Shown piece after piece: positions 28,617 through 37,457 of a stretch of 64,000 bases of DNA (positions are counted from its first letter, which is position 1; every line of letters starts with the position of its first letter). A program made the translations under genes and the position numbers. The notes beneath the pieces are model-generated. The model made no database searches. It saw only the letters and a list, made by a program, of their open reading frames with translations, and was not told the origin of the DNA. This stretch comes from Marinomonas sp. CT5 (GTDB lineage: Bacteria > Pseudomonadota > Gammaproteobacteria > Pseudomonadales > Marinomonadaceae), in NCBI RefSeq assembly GCF_018336975.1, contig NZ_CP025572.1:4697073-4761072 (forward strand). The letters are read 5' to 3'.

Positions 28617-28639
28617 GGCGTAAAGCAGATTAACAATGG

Positions 28640-29983
28640 TTACACGTTCAACAATAGATGCTCTCGCTCCCACGAACTGATCACGCGGTTAAAAGTTTCG
28701 AACTCACTGCGTTTCACTCCCATGTAAGCGGCCACAAAATCTTTCCCTAAAATATCGCACAGTGGCTCACATTCTTCCAACAGGCGTAAGCCCTCTTCAA
28801 GTGTTCGAGCTATTTCTACATCTGGATATTCCGATGGTGTTACTTCTGCTTTGACCGGTTCTGTTGGTTGAAGCTTTTGTTTCATACCTAAGTAGCCACA
28901 GGCCAATGTCGCCGCAATAGCGAGATAGGGGTTACAGTCGGCTCCCGGAAAGCGGTTTTCTATTCGTGTTGCTTGAGGTGGTGCAAAAGGGATACGTAAA
29001 CCTGCTGTGCGGTTATCAAATCCCCAGTTCATATTAATGGGAGCCGCCATTTCAGGTGAGAAGCGTCGATAGGAGTTGACGTTTGGCGCAAAGAAGGAGA
29101 TCGCATTTGGTGTGTACTGTTGCAAGCCGCCTAAATAGTGGAAAAACAGATCGCTGGGTTGGCCATTATCATCAAAGACGTTTTTGCCTGTTTTGGTATC
29201 GACTAAGCTCTGATGGATATGCATGGAGCTACCAGGCTCGTTTTTCATCGGTTTTGCCATAAAGGTCGCATAAACACCATGTTTTAGGGCGGCTTCACGT
29301 AAGGTGCGCTTAAACACAAAGACCTGATCGGCCAGATCAAGCGGGTCACCGTGAATAAAGTTGATTTCCATTTGTGCGGCGCCGGATTCATGAATCAATG
29401 TGTCGACATCCAAATTTTGGGCTTCGCAATAGCTGTAAAGGGTATCTATGATGGTGTTGAATTCATTAACGGCATCAATACTGTAGGAACGACGCGAGGT
29501 TTCTCGTTTACCAGAACGACCCACTGCTGGCTTGAGTTCGTAGTCAGGGTCTGTGTTGGGGTGGATAAGATAGAACTCTACTTCGGGCGCAATGATTGGG
29601 CTTAGCCCTTCTTTTTCATAGAGGGATAAAATATTACGTAAGATGGTACGACTTGCTAATGGGTGCAAATTGCCATCTGTGGTGTAGCAATCATTAATCA
29701 CCTGAGCGGTCGGTTCGTCCGCCCATGGCACCATGCGCAAGGTATTGGCGTCTGGTTTGAGGATCATGTCGCGATCACTGGAGTCGATAATGTCATAGTG
29801 ATTATCGGCCCAATCACCGGTGACACTTTGAACGAGTACCGTTTCTGGGATTCGTCCAGTCTTCTCGGCAAGAAACTTAAAGGTAGGATAAAACTTACCT
29901 CGTGCATTCCCTGTTAGGTCTGCTAATGTCGACTCGACTTCCGTAATGCCATGCTCTTTTAAAAAAGATTCAAACTCTGTCAT
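28640..29983 (-). CDS. puuA: Gamma-glutamylputrescine synthetase (PuuA-like glutamine-synthetase family)
   Basis: This 447-residue enzyme of the glutamine synthetase fold joins glutamate to putrescine with ATP. Seen: ITEVESTLADLTGNARGK at the N-terminus, the metal-binding EVEFYLI and HESGAAQMEINF segments, HIHQSL (nucleotide and metal site), and NSYRRF with DNRTAGLRIP and RIENRFPGADCNPYL. It is divergent from puuB copy 2 and upstream of the spuD-like gene. A second, SpuB-like paralogue is at 33673. Confidence 0.92.
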   Translation of the reverse strand: MTEFESFLKEHGITEVESTLADLTGNARGKFYPTFKFLAEKTGRIPETVLVQSVTGDWADNHYDIIDSSDRDMILKPDANTLRMVPWADEPTAQVINDCYTTDGNLHPLASRTILRNILSLYEKEGLSPIIAPEVEFYLIHPNTDPDYELKPAVGRSGKRETSRRSYSIDAVNEFNTIIDTLYSYCEAQNLDVDTLIHESGAAQMEINFIHGDPLDLADQVFVFKRTLREAALKHGVYATFMAKPMKNEPGSSMHIHQSLVDTKTGKNVFDDNGQPSDLFFHYLGGLQQYTPNAISFFAPNVNSYRRFSPEMAAPINMNWGFDNRTAGLRIPFAPPQATRIENRFPGADCNPYLAIAATLACGYLGMKQKLQPTEPVKAEVTPSEYPDVEIARTLEEGLRLLEECEPLCDILGKDFVAAYMGVKRSEFETFNRVISSWEREHLLLNV

Positions 29984-30083
29984 AACTCACCTTAACTTTG
30001 GCTACTTAACGAATATTTCTGATCAGTATACTTACATTGATTTGAATTATTGGGCCCTAGTTAGGAGGATGATACTTCACAAC

Positions 30084-30105
30084 AACCCGAACAATGATTC
30101 GGTTT
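30084..30105. promoter_or_regulatory. Candidate operator between puuA and puuB copy 2
   Basis: AACCCGAA-CAATGA-TTCGGTTT, 8-base arms with one mismatch, in the middle of the divergent 250-base region. A related half-site ATTCGGTT occurs again at 30195-30202, closer to puuB. The TetR gene just downstream is a candidate binder. Confidence 0.45.
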
Positions 30106-30233
30106 CAACATTATTTTAGTTTGATTTTTAAATCAACACCTTGTTTAAAAATAAGTTCAAATTACAATTGACACAAATATATAATCGATCAATCATTCGG
30201 TTATTGAGCTTTTTGACTATACAGGAGTGCCCA

Positions 30234-31511
30234 TTGAGCAAACATGAATCGTCTTACTACGAGGCGACGGCGAACGCAGTAAAAAACCGTCCGCAGCTCG
30301 TTGGTGATCACAGTACAGATATTTGCATCATTGGTGGTGGGTTTACCGGAACCTCGGCCGCTTTGCACCTTGCCGAGGCCGGTTATAAGGTGACTTTGTT
30401 GGAAGCAAATCATATTGGTTGGGGGGCATCAGGACGTAATGGCGGTCAAATTTGTCAAGGTCATAACATGGGTCATGCGGATTTGGTTGCTAAGGTGGGA
30501 AAAGAGACGGCAGATTTACTCTGGCAAACCTCTGTCGATTCTGTAGAGATAGTCAAAGATCTGATTGCACAATACCAAATTGATTGTGATTTAACGTCGG
30601 GCGTATTGCATGTGGCCTCGAAGTCTCGTCATGCCGATGACATCAAACAAGCAGTAGAATATAAACGGCAACAGCTAAACTATGACAAGGTCGATTATCT
30701 TGATGCGAACGCGGTGGCGGCTAAATTGGGTACAGATCGTTACTTTGGCGGTGAATGGTATAAAGATGGAGCTCATATTCACCCTTTGAACTTTGTCTTG
30801 GGACTGGCTAACGCCGCTGAGTCTCATGGCGCGACACTTTATGAGCATTCAGAAGTTATTGAATATACAGATGGTAAAGAGCCTGAAGTAATTACCAATA
30901 AAGGTCGTGTCAAATGTCGCTATTTATTGTTTGCTTGTAATGGCTACTTGGGCAATTTGAATGGTCCTGCGGCGCGAAAAATCATGCCGATTAATAACTT
31001 TATTATTGCTACCGAACCTTTGCCAGATAAAGTGACAGAGCTTATCAATCCTGAGCGCTTGGCCGTTGCGGACTCTAAGTTTGTGGTCAACTATTATCGT
31101 TTATCCAGCGATGGCAGAATGTTATGGGGCGGTGGTGAAAACTATACCCCTTCTTTCCCGAAAGACATTGCCGGATTTGTTAAAAAGCACATGTTGGCGA
31201 CTTACCCAGAGTTAGCCCAATACCACATTGATTACGCTTGGGGCGGCACGTTGGCGATTACACTTAATCGCATGCCACAGATTACGCGCCAACAAGAGAA
31301 CATTTTTGTCGCACAAGGGTACTCCGGTCATGGTGTCGCGCTGGCGACTTATGCCGGAGCGATTTTTGCCAAAGCGGTACAAGGCTCACTAGAAGAAGTG
31401 GATGCATTTGAAAAATTGCCTTCACGTGATTTTCCTGGCGGTACATTACTGCGCTGGCCAGGCCTAGTGGCAGGTATGTTGTATTACTCTCTGTTGGATC
31501 GATTGCCCTAA
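30234..31511 (+). CDS. puuB: Gamma-glutamylputrescine oxidase-like FAD enzyme (PuuB family, copy 2)
   Basis: This 425-residue DAO-family flavoprotein is a paralogue of the gene at 22252. Seen: CIIGGGFTGTSAALHLAEAG near residue 34, IGWGASGRNGGQI, and the C-terminal VAQGYSGHGVALATYAG. I place the start at TTG 30234 because AGGAG (30223-30227) lies 6 bases before it and the protein then aligns with copy 1; the open frame itself runs back to 30141. It is divergent from puuA, so this is the likely primary partner of that ligase. The TetR gene follows 103 bases downstream. Confidence 0.88.
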   Translation: MSKHESSYYEATANAVKNRPQLVGDHSTDICIIGGGFTGTSAALHLAEAGYKVTLLEANHIGWGASGRNGGQICQGHNMGHADLVAKVGKETADLLWQTSVDSVEIVKDLIAQYQIDCDLTSGVLHVASKSRHADDIKQAVEYKRQQLNYDKVDYLDANAVAAKLGTDRYFGGEWYKDGAHIHPLNFVLGLANAAESHGATLYEHSEVIEYTDGKEPEVITNKGRVKCRYLLFACNGYLGNLNGPAARKIMPINNFIIATEPLPDKVTELINPERLAVADSKFVVNYYRLSSDGRMLWGGGENYTPSFPKDIAGFVKKHMLATYPELAQYHIDYAWGGTLAITLNRMPQITRQQENIFVAQGYSGHGVALATYAGAIFAKAVQGSLEEVDAFEKLPSRDFPGGTLLRWPGLVAGMLYYSLLDRLP

Positions 31512-31614
31512 TGTAATGGATGAACTGGCATTGCCATGTCCAGTGTGAGGTGCCATGTGTATAATTTAAGCAACCAATTTTTCGAACTCTGTTAAAAGGA
31601 AGTCAACTTCGACC

Positions 31615-32271
31615 ATGGCCACCCCTCCATCCCAAGTGAAAACCATGCAACCTGTTTCGCCGCGTAGTGAGCCAGTACAGTCGCGTTCAATTAAACGTGC
31701 AAAGCAAATCTTAGACGTGACCAGCGAACTTTTGGAAACAGTGGGATTAAATGATCTAAATACGGCGATTATTGCCAAAGAGGTGGGCATTTCGGTTGGG
31801 TCTTTGTACCACTATTTCCCGAATAAGCATGCTATTTTGTACGCGATGGGGAAGTCTTGGCTTGATAGTATTGAAGAGGTTCTTGCTGAGATTCAAGAGT
31901 GGCCGTTAGAAGCCATGACATTGACTGACTTTATTGATCAGGTGGTTGATATAAATCTGCGTACTTATCGCCAGCAACGCGCGGTTTTAGGGTTAGTACA
32001 AGCGATGTTTTCGGTACAGGAATTGCGCGAATTGGATGAACAACATGATGACATGGTGATCTCTCAAATGGCAAAGGTCTTTAAGCGGATTGGTCTGAAA
32101 AAGCATATTCGCGAGCGAGAGCGTATTGCGCGTTTGTATTTAGAAGTGACCCACAGTACCTATTTGGTCGTGGTGAACCAAAATGAGCGGCGTGCTTCGA
32201 GCACCTTGTTGGATCTCAAGCTGATGCTGACCAGTTTAATGGAGCGTCATATTAATGAGCCAACGTCCTGA
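31615..32271 (+). CDS. TetR-family regulator near the puu genes
   Basis: This 218-residue TetR protein has a helix-turn-helix near residues 45-70 (IIAKEVGISVGSLYHYFPNK) and an unassigned C-terminal ligand domain. It lies downstream of puuB copy 2 on the same strand and just before the convergent LuxR-type gene. Control of the puuA/puuB divergent promoter is the natural guess. The ribosome binding site is poor (AAGGA about 15 bases before the ATG), so expression may be low. Confidence 0.88.
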   Translation: MATPPSQVKTMQPVSPRSEPVQSRSIKRAKQILDVTSELLETVGLNDLNTAIIAKEVGISVGSLYHYFPNKHAILYAMGKSWLDSIEEVLAEIQEWPLEAMTLTDFIDQVVDINLRTYRQQRAVLGLVQAMFSVQELRELDEQHDDMVISQMAKVFKRIGLKKHIRERERIARLYLEVTHSTYLVVVNQNERRASSTLLDLKLMLTSLMERHINEPTS

Positions 32272-32287
32272 TGCAAGCCGCTTTTCG

Positions 32288-33109
32288 TTAGTTTTTTTCT
32301 CTGTCTAAGGCGTCCAAATGCGTTAAGAATAACGTGAAAATTTCGGATTGAGTTGAAGTATTCAACTTAGAATGGATATTTTTCCTATGTACCTTGACGG
32401 TGCCAGCACTGATATCCAGTTCATTGGCGATGGATTTGGAAGAATGCCCTTTTAGTAGTAGACCAAGAATTTCTTGTTCACGGGTGGTTAATACACCATG
32501 GGCAAAGCTTTTTAGGGCATATTTAAGTGGGCCTGAACTCGCCTCACGGTTTACGAATTCTCCTGATTGTGTAAGCCAAAATTGTTTGATTAAGGCTTCG
32601 ATCATAGGAAAAACGTTTTTTAAATTATTCAATTCAGTACGACGAATTGAACCGACTGTTTTTTGCCTTCCTAGTGAAACTGCACAAGTTGTTGTTTTAT
32701 CCAGTTCTATCAAAAGATTAATTTCATCAACCAAATCAAAGTTGCGGTAACAAGTTTGGTAGTACTCGGTTTCCTCAAACGAGTCTGGCGCCATGTCAAT
32801 TAAGCGATAAACGCCAGGGGAAATACCTTGTTGTATGGCGTTAAAAAGAGGATCGAGTAAATACGCTTTATTGAGGTAGGTTCGTAAGCTGTGGCTTTGC
32901 TCGCTCGGGTTACTTGGGTGGATCAATAGTGGCTTCAGCGTTTTTTTGTAGGTCACTATGATGATGGTGTCAAAATAACACAAATTTTTAAGCACATCTT
33001 CTAATGCTGTTGGAAAGCTGGGCACACGAATATGGCTCGTTAAAGCTCCAAGGTCCTTCATTAGCTCGGGTAACGCCAACTGGCCCCTTAAAGCGTTTTT
33101 CTGCATCAT
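32288..33109 (-). CDS. LuxR-type (GerE helix-turn-helix) regulator
   Basis: This 273-residue regulator has a C-terminal LuxR/GerE domain (about residues 205-265; LTTREQEILGLLLKGHSSKSIANEL and GTVKVHRKNI). The N-terminal 190 residues are not a receiver domain that I recognise. The start is MMQKNALRG at 33109, with GAGAGGATCC just upstream; the frame extends to 33169 without a better signal. It lies between the puu genes and the transporter operon, next to a TACCC/GGGGTA element at 33499. It is a candidate controller of polyamine use. Confidence 0.85.
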   Translation of the reverse strand: MMQKNALRGQLALPELMKDLGALTSHIRVPSFPTALEDVLKNLCYFDTIIIVTYKKTLKPLLIHPSNPSEQSHSLRTYLNKAYLLDPLFNAIQQGISPGVYRLIDMAPDSFEETEYYQTCYRNFDLVDEINLLIELDKTTTCAVSLGRQKTVGSIRRTELNNLKNVFPMIEALIKQFWLTQSGEFVNREASSGPLKYALKSFAHGVLTTREQEILGLLLKGHSSKSIANELDISAGTVKVHRKNIHSKLNTSTQSEIFTLFLTHLDALDREKN

Positions 33110-33672
33110 TTTGGATCCTCTCTCATGCTTTACTCTCATATAAAGCGTCATTATGGTGCATAAAATCAACGTCTTTATAAATCGTGGCCGTTAAGTAGCA
33201 ACTATTAGGCCACATTTTCCATTGCTGGAAGCAGTAAGCAAATCGACTTATTACTCGGTTTTGCTATTTGCCTTCAAGGTTAATATTCAGAGCAAAATAT
33301 CGTCGACTTTTTAATTCTTTTTGTAGTAAAAATGCAGTCACCATCTGCAAATTTTCAGGCTTACGCTATTTAATTTAATTTTGATGAGTGCTTTGAAATC
33401 ACGCTTAATCAACAAATATCAGTCACATAGCGATATGTGAAGGTAAGACTATCTCTTACTGCGTATAGTTAATATATAAATATGTTGAAATTTGCATATA
33501 CCCAATCGGGGGTAGTTACTCGCAACATTTGCTCGGGTTAAGGTGATTTATATCAGAAGAATGTAACTTGAACCCTACCCTTAACATGAAAAAATCGAAA
33601 CAAAGTTCGATTATTAATTGGATTCAAAATGACTTCTTCAGCAGTAAGACTCATTTCATAAGAGAATATTCT
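33110..33672. promoter_or_regulatory. Divergent regulatory region before the SpuB-like gene
   Basis: This is a 563-base, AT-rich stretch between the LuxR-type gene and the chosen start of the SpuB-like gene. I see no conserved coding in it apart from the possible N-terminal extension of that gene (33568-33672). It contains the third TACCC/GGGGTA element at 33499-33514 and several AT-rich promoter-like blocks, none of which I can assign with certainty. Confidence 0.5.
33499..33514. promoter_or_regulatory. TACCC/GGGGTA element, copy 3
   Basis: Sixteen bases TACCCAATCGGGGGTA upstream of the SpuB-like gene. It matches copy 1 at 11 of 16 positions, with both outer arms conserved. Confidence 0.45.
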
Positions 33673-35007
33673 ATGTCGGATATGTATAAAGGGAACAACG
33701 AATTTGATCTGTTCATTACAGACTTGAATGGTAATTTGCGTGGTAAGCGCATTCCCTCTAGCGGTTTAAAAAGCGTCATGACTCAAGGCGTAAAACTTCC
33801 TCAATCAGTGATTGGATTTGACCACTGGGGAGATGATGTTCTCGATAATGGCATGGTTTTCGAGACTGGCGATAGTGACGGTGTGTGCTTCCCTGTTCAT
33901 CCTGAACCGATTCCTGTGCCTTGGGCTGAGTCGGCTCGCGATCAAATCTTAGCGATGATGTACAACGCGGATGGAACGCCATTTTATCCTGATCCTCGTC
34001 AGATCTTGACCCGTATTGTTAAGCGTTTCAAAGACCTTGGTTACACGCCTGTCGTCGCAACGGAACTAGAATTTTACTTATTAGACGGCCAAGCAGAAGC
34101 TAAACGTCAGCCTTCTCCACCTATCATCGTAGAAGGTAATGGCGTACGTCTAAACAAAACCGATTGTTATTCCATCGAAGAAATGGATGGCCTAGAAGGC
34201 TTTTTTGCTGAAGTTCGTCGAGCCTGTGAAATCCAAGGTATTCCTGCTGACACGATTATCTCAGAATTGGGTCCTGGTCAGTTTGAAATCAATATGAAAC
34301 ACACCAATGACGCGGTTCAAGCGGCGGATCATGCGGTGATGTTTAAACGTTTAGTGAAAGGCGTGGCGCGTCATCATGATTTCGGTGCGACCTTTATGGC
34401 GAAGCCTTATGCGGAAAAAAGTGGTAATGGCTTCCATGTGCATTTCAGCTTGCTAGATGAACAAGGCAACAACGTATTTGATAATGGTACAGACGAAGGC
34501 TCTGGCTTACTGCAACAGGCGGTCGCTGGTGTGTTGAACCATATGTCTGGCTCTATGTTGGTCTTTGCTCCACACATGAACTCTTACCGTCGCTTCCAAA
34601 ACGGCGCTCATGCTCCCACTTTTGCTAGCTGGGGCTATGAAAATCGTACTGTCGCGGTTCGTATTCCGGAAAGTGAGCCAGTGGCTCGCCGTATTGAACA
34701 CCGAGTGGCGGGAGCGGATGCTAATCCATATTTGGTACTGGCTGCTGTGTTAGGTGCTGCATTGCATGGCATTGAAGCGAAATTGTCACCACCTCAACCC
34801 ATTGAAGGTGATGCTTATGCAATGTCTGAGCGCTTTGAACCTCTGCCTAATCGATGGGAGCTTGCGTCCGAATCTTTTGCTGATAGTGTTTTCTTGCGTG
34901 ATTATTTAGGTGAAGAGTTTGTACGTGTTTATGGCGCAGCAAAAGAACAAGAGCAGCAAAAAATATACAGCCGTATTTCGAATGTTGAATACGAAGCTTA
35001 TTTATAG
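33673..35007 (+). CDS. Glutamine-synthetase-family polyamine ligase (SpuB/PuuA-like, copy 2)
   Basis: This is a glutamine synthetase-like ligase of 444 residues from the ATG at 33673. The open frame begins at TTG 33568, and another ATG lies at 33586, but both give a poorly family-like leader. Seen: FITDLNGNLRGKRIP, ATELEFYLL, SELGPGQFEINMKH, GNGFHVHFSL and ENRTVAVRIPESEP with RIEHRVAGADANPYL. It resembles SpuB of Pseudomonas more than the paralogue at 28640. It leads the operon with the second binding protein and the PotGHI-type genes, so its substrate is probably the polyamine they import. Confidence 0.88.
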   Translation: MSDMYKGNNEFDLFITDLNGNLRGKRIPSSGLKSVMTQGVKLPQSVIGFDHWGDDVLDNGMVFETGDSDGVCFPVHPEPIPVPWAESARDQILAMMYNADGTPFYPDPRQILTRIVKRFKDLGYTPVVATELEFYLLDGQAEAKRQPSPPIIVEGNGVRLNKTDCYSIEEMDGLEGFFAEVRRACEIQGIPADTIISELGPGQFEINMKHTNDAVQAADHAVMFKRLVKGVARHHDFGATFMAKPYAEKSGNGFHVHFSLLDEQGNNVFDNGTDEGSGLLQQAVAGVLNHMSGSMLVFAPHMNSYRRFQNGAHAPTFASWGYENRTVAVRIPESEPVARRIEHRVAGADANPYLVLAAVLGAALHGIEAKLSPPQPIEGDAYAMSERFEPLPNRWELASESFADSVFLRDYLGEEFVRVYGAAKEQEQQKIYSRISNVEYEAYL

Positions 35008-35133
35008 TTACAGATAGCTTAGTCGCTTGAGTAAAAGAGCAAAATAAGAAAGCCCGTTAGAGGCTTTGGAAATAATGAAGAAACCACAACTGGAACCGGT
35101 CAATGAAAATTGACTGATAATTGGAGAATCTAC

Positions 35134-36225
35134 ATGAAGCGCAATATATTGAGTTTATTGGTTGTTGGCACGGCGTCGACTTTTGCTGTAAGCAGCTACG
35201 CAGAAGAAGTTGTCAATGTTTACAATTTTTCAGACTACATGGCGCCAGGCGCGTTAGAGCAATTTACCAAAGAAACGGGCATTAAGGTAAATTACGATGT
35301 GTACGACAGCAATGAAGTATTGGAAGCTAAATTGATGGCGGGTGGCTCTGGCTACGATATTGTGGTTCCGTCAAACTCCTTCTTTGAACGACAAGTAAAA
35401 GCTGGTGTTTATCAAACCATTGATAAGAGTAAGCTGAGCAATTACGGCAACCTAGATCAAGCTGTGGCCAAGACTTTAGAAAAGCAAGATCCAGGCAATG
35501 CGCATCATATTCCTTATGCTTGGGGAACCATTGGCATAGGTTACAATACGAAAATGGTTGAAGAGCGCCTAGGAACCAAAGACATTACCTCTTGGGACGT
35601 TGTATTTGACCCAACCATCGCGGCTAAGCTAGCGGATTGTGGTATCACCATTTTGGATTCTCCGGCAGAAATCATGTCCGTGGTGAACAACTATCGTAAA
35701 GTAGATCCGAACTCTGAAGACAAAGGTGAGTTAGAAAAGTCAGCCAAGATTCTATCTGATACTCGAGATAATATTCGTTATTTCCATTCAAGCAAGTATA
35801 TTTCTGAATTGGCGAACGGCGATGTGTGTGTGACCATTGGTTATAATGGTGATGTGTTACAGGCAAAAAGTCGTGCAGAAGAAGCGGGTCAAGGTGTCGA
35901 CATTAATTTTGTGAACCCTAAAGAAGGTACTTTAGGTTGGTTCGATTTGATGGCGATTCCTGCTGATGCGCCTCACCCTGAGGCGGCACTTAAGTACATT
36001 AACTTTATTCTTAAGAAAGACATCGCGGCGGCTATTTCAAATTACGTATTCTTTGCAGTGCCTAATACGGCTGCTGAGCCTTTGTTAGATAAAGAAGTGG
36101 CTGAAAACCCTGCTGTGTATCCAACGCAAGAAGACAAGAAAACACTGTTTGTGCAAACCGCCCATACAGCACGTTTTGACCGCTTGCTAACGCGTGCTTG
36201 GACAAATATTAAGACAGGCCGATAA
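35134..36225 (+). CDS. Polyamine-binding periplasmic protein (PotF/SpuE-like, copy 2)
   Basis: This is a 363-residue binding protein with a signal peptide ending SSYAEE near residue 24. Compared with copy 1 (27431), two of the aromatic ligand-box positions differ: NFSDY instead of NWSDY and GYNGDVLQA instead of GWSGDVIQA. WGTIGIGYN and WFDLMAIP are kept. This suggests a different polyamine preference. GGAGA lies 7 bases before the ATG at 35134. It is followed by a hairpin and then the transporter ATPase gene. Confidence 0.9.
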   Translation: MKRNILSLLVVGTASTFAVSSYAEEVVNVYNFSDYMAPGALEQFTKETGIKVNYDVYDSNEVLEAKLMAGGSGYDIVVPSNSFFERQVKAGVYQTIDKSKLSNYGNLDQAVAKTLEKQDPGNAHHIPYAWGTIGIGYNTKMVEERLGTKDITSWDVVFDPTIAAKLADCGITILDSPAEIMSVVNNYRKVDPNSEDKGELEKSAKILSDTRDNIRYFHSSKYISELANGDVCVTIGYNGDVLQAKSRAEEAGQGVDINFVNPKEGTLGWFDLMAIPADAPHPEAALKYINFILKKDIAAAISNYVFFAVPNTAAEPLLDKEVAENPAVYPTQEDKKTLFVQTAHTARFDRLLTRAWTNIKTGR

Positions 36226-36241
36226 TCCGCCTTCTGTATGT

Positions 36242-36276
36242 GGGCGATGCTGCTACTATCTTAGCATCGCCCTTTT
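36242..36276 (+). terminator. Attenuator-like hairpin between binding protein and ATPase genes
   Basis: GGGCGATGCT (36242-36251) pairs with AGCATCGCCC (36263-36272) followed by TTTT. It would lower transcription of the downstream ABC genes relative to the binding protein. Confidence 0.65.
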
Positions 36277-36302
36277 CCACTATTATCTGACAGGTTTGTG
36301 AT

Positions 36303-37457
36303 ATGTCCGTGTCTTCTCCTTCTCCTATACTAACATCTCAAACGATGCCTGCTTGGCGTCAAAAAGACGCTGAACCTTTTGTTCGCATTGAGCAAATCAA
36401 TAAAACGTTTGGCGATTTTACCGCTGTGAATAACGTTTCTCTGGATATTTATAAAAACGAATTATTTTGCCTATTGGGTGGGTCGGGTTCTGGTAAAAGT
36501 ACCCTGCTACGAATGTTGGCAGGCTTTGAGTCCCCTACTTCCGGTCGCATCATTATTGATGGTGTTGACATGTCGGACGTTCCGCCATGGGAACGCCCTG
36601 TGAACATGATGTTCCAGTCTTATGCCTTGTTCCCTCATTTGACGGTTGAAGCCAATGTGGCGTTTGGCCTAAAGCGTGAAGGAGTATCCAGCAGTGAAGT
36701 AAAAAAACGTGTGGCTGAAATTCTTGAGATGGTCAAGTTAGGTCATCTTGCGCGTCGCAAACCACATATGTTGTCTGGCGGACAGCGTCAACGTGTGGCC
36801 TTGGCTCGCTCTTTGGTTAAACGCCCTAAATTATTGCTGTTGGATGAGCCATTAGGCGCCCTAGATAAAAAATTGCGCGAAGAAACACAGTTTGAACTGA
36901 TGCGTTTGCAAGAAGAGCTAGGCATTACCTTTGTCGTCGTGACTCACGACCAAGAAGAAGCCATGACATTGGCAACGCGCATTGGTGTTATGAATGACGG
37001 CGTGATCGTCCAAACTGCCGAACCTCATGAAGTGTATGAGTATCCTAGCAACCGTTATGTTGCGGAATTTATTGGTAATGTGAACCTGTTTAAAGGGTCT
37101 GTGGTGTCCGATGAACGAGACAGTGCGGCGATTCAGTGTGATGACACCAATGGTTTGATTTTCTTGGATCACGGTATCAGTTGTGCACCTAATCAAGTTG
37201 TAAATGTGGCGATTCGCCCTGAAAAAATACGCATTACCCGTGAGGCTGTCGTTGAGCAAAACAATACCGCGGAAGGGGTTATCACTGAAGTGGCGTACAT
37301 GGGGAGTCAATCTATCTACAAGGTGCGTTTGCTGTCTGGTAAAGAAGTACGTGTCACTCAACCCAATACTCAACGAGACACTGGTGAGCGCCTAACATGG
37401 GATGATCAGGTGTATTTATCTTGGGATGCCGATAGCAGCGTGGTACTCACATCATGA
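36303..37457 (+). CDS. potG: Polyamine ABC transporter ATP-binding protein (PotG/SpuF-like)
   Basis: This 384-residue ATPase has GGSGSGKS (Walker A, near residue 60), LSGGQRQRVALARSL (signature), LLLLDEPLGALDKKLR (Walker B and D-loop) and THDQEEA (H-loop), then a C-terminal TOBE domain from about residue 290. Its stop codon overlaps the start of the next gene, so the transporter genes are translationally coupled. It energises the permeases at 37454 and 38386. Confidence 0.93.
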   Translation: MSVSSPSPILTSQTMPAWRQKDAEPFVRIEQINKTFGDFTAVNNVSLDIYKNELFCLLGGSGSGKSTLLRMLAGFESPTSGRIIIDGVDMSDVPPWERPVNMMFQSYALFPHLTVEANVAFGLKREGVSSSEVKKRVAEILEMVKLGHLARRKPHMLSGGQRQRVALARSLVKRPKLLLLDEPLGALDKKLREETQFELMRLQEELGITFVVVTHDQEEAMTLATRIGVMNDGVIVQTAEPHEVYEYPSNRYVAEFIGNVNLFKGSVVSDERDSAAIQCDDTNGLIFLDHGISCAPNQVVNVAIRPEKIRITREAVVEQNNTAEGVITEVAYMGSQSIYKVRLLSGKEVRVTQPNTQRDTGERLTWDDQVYLSWDADSSVVLTS

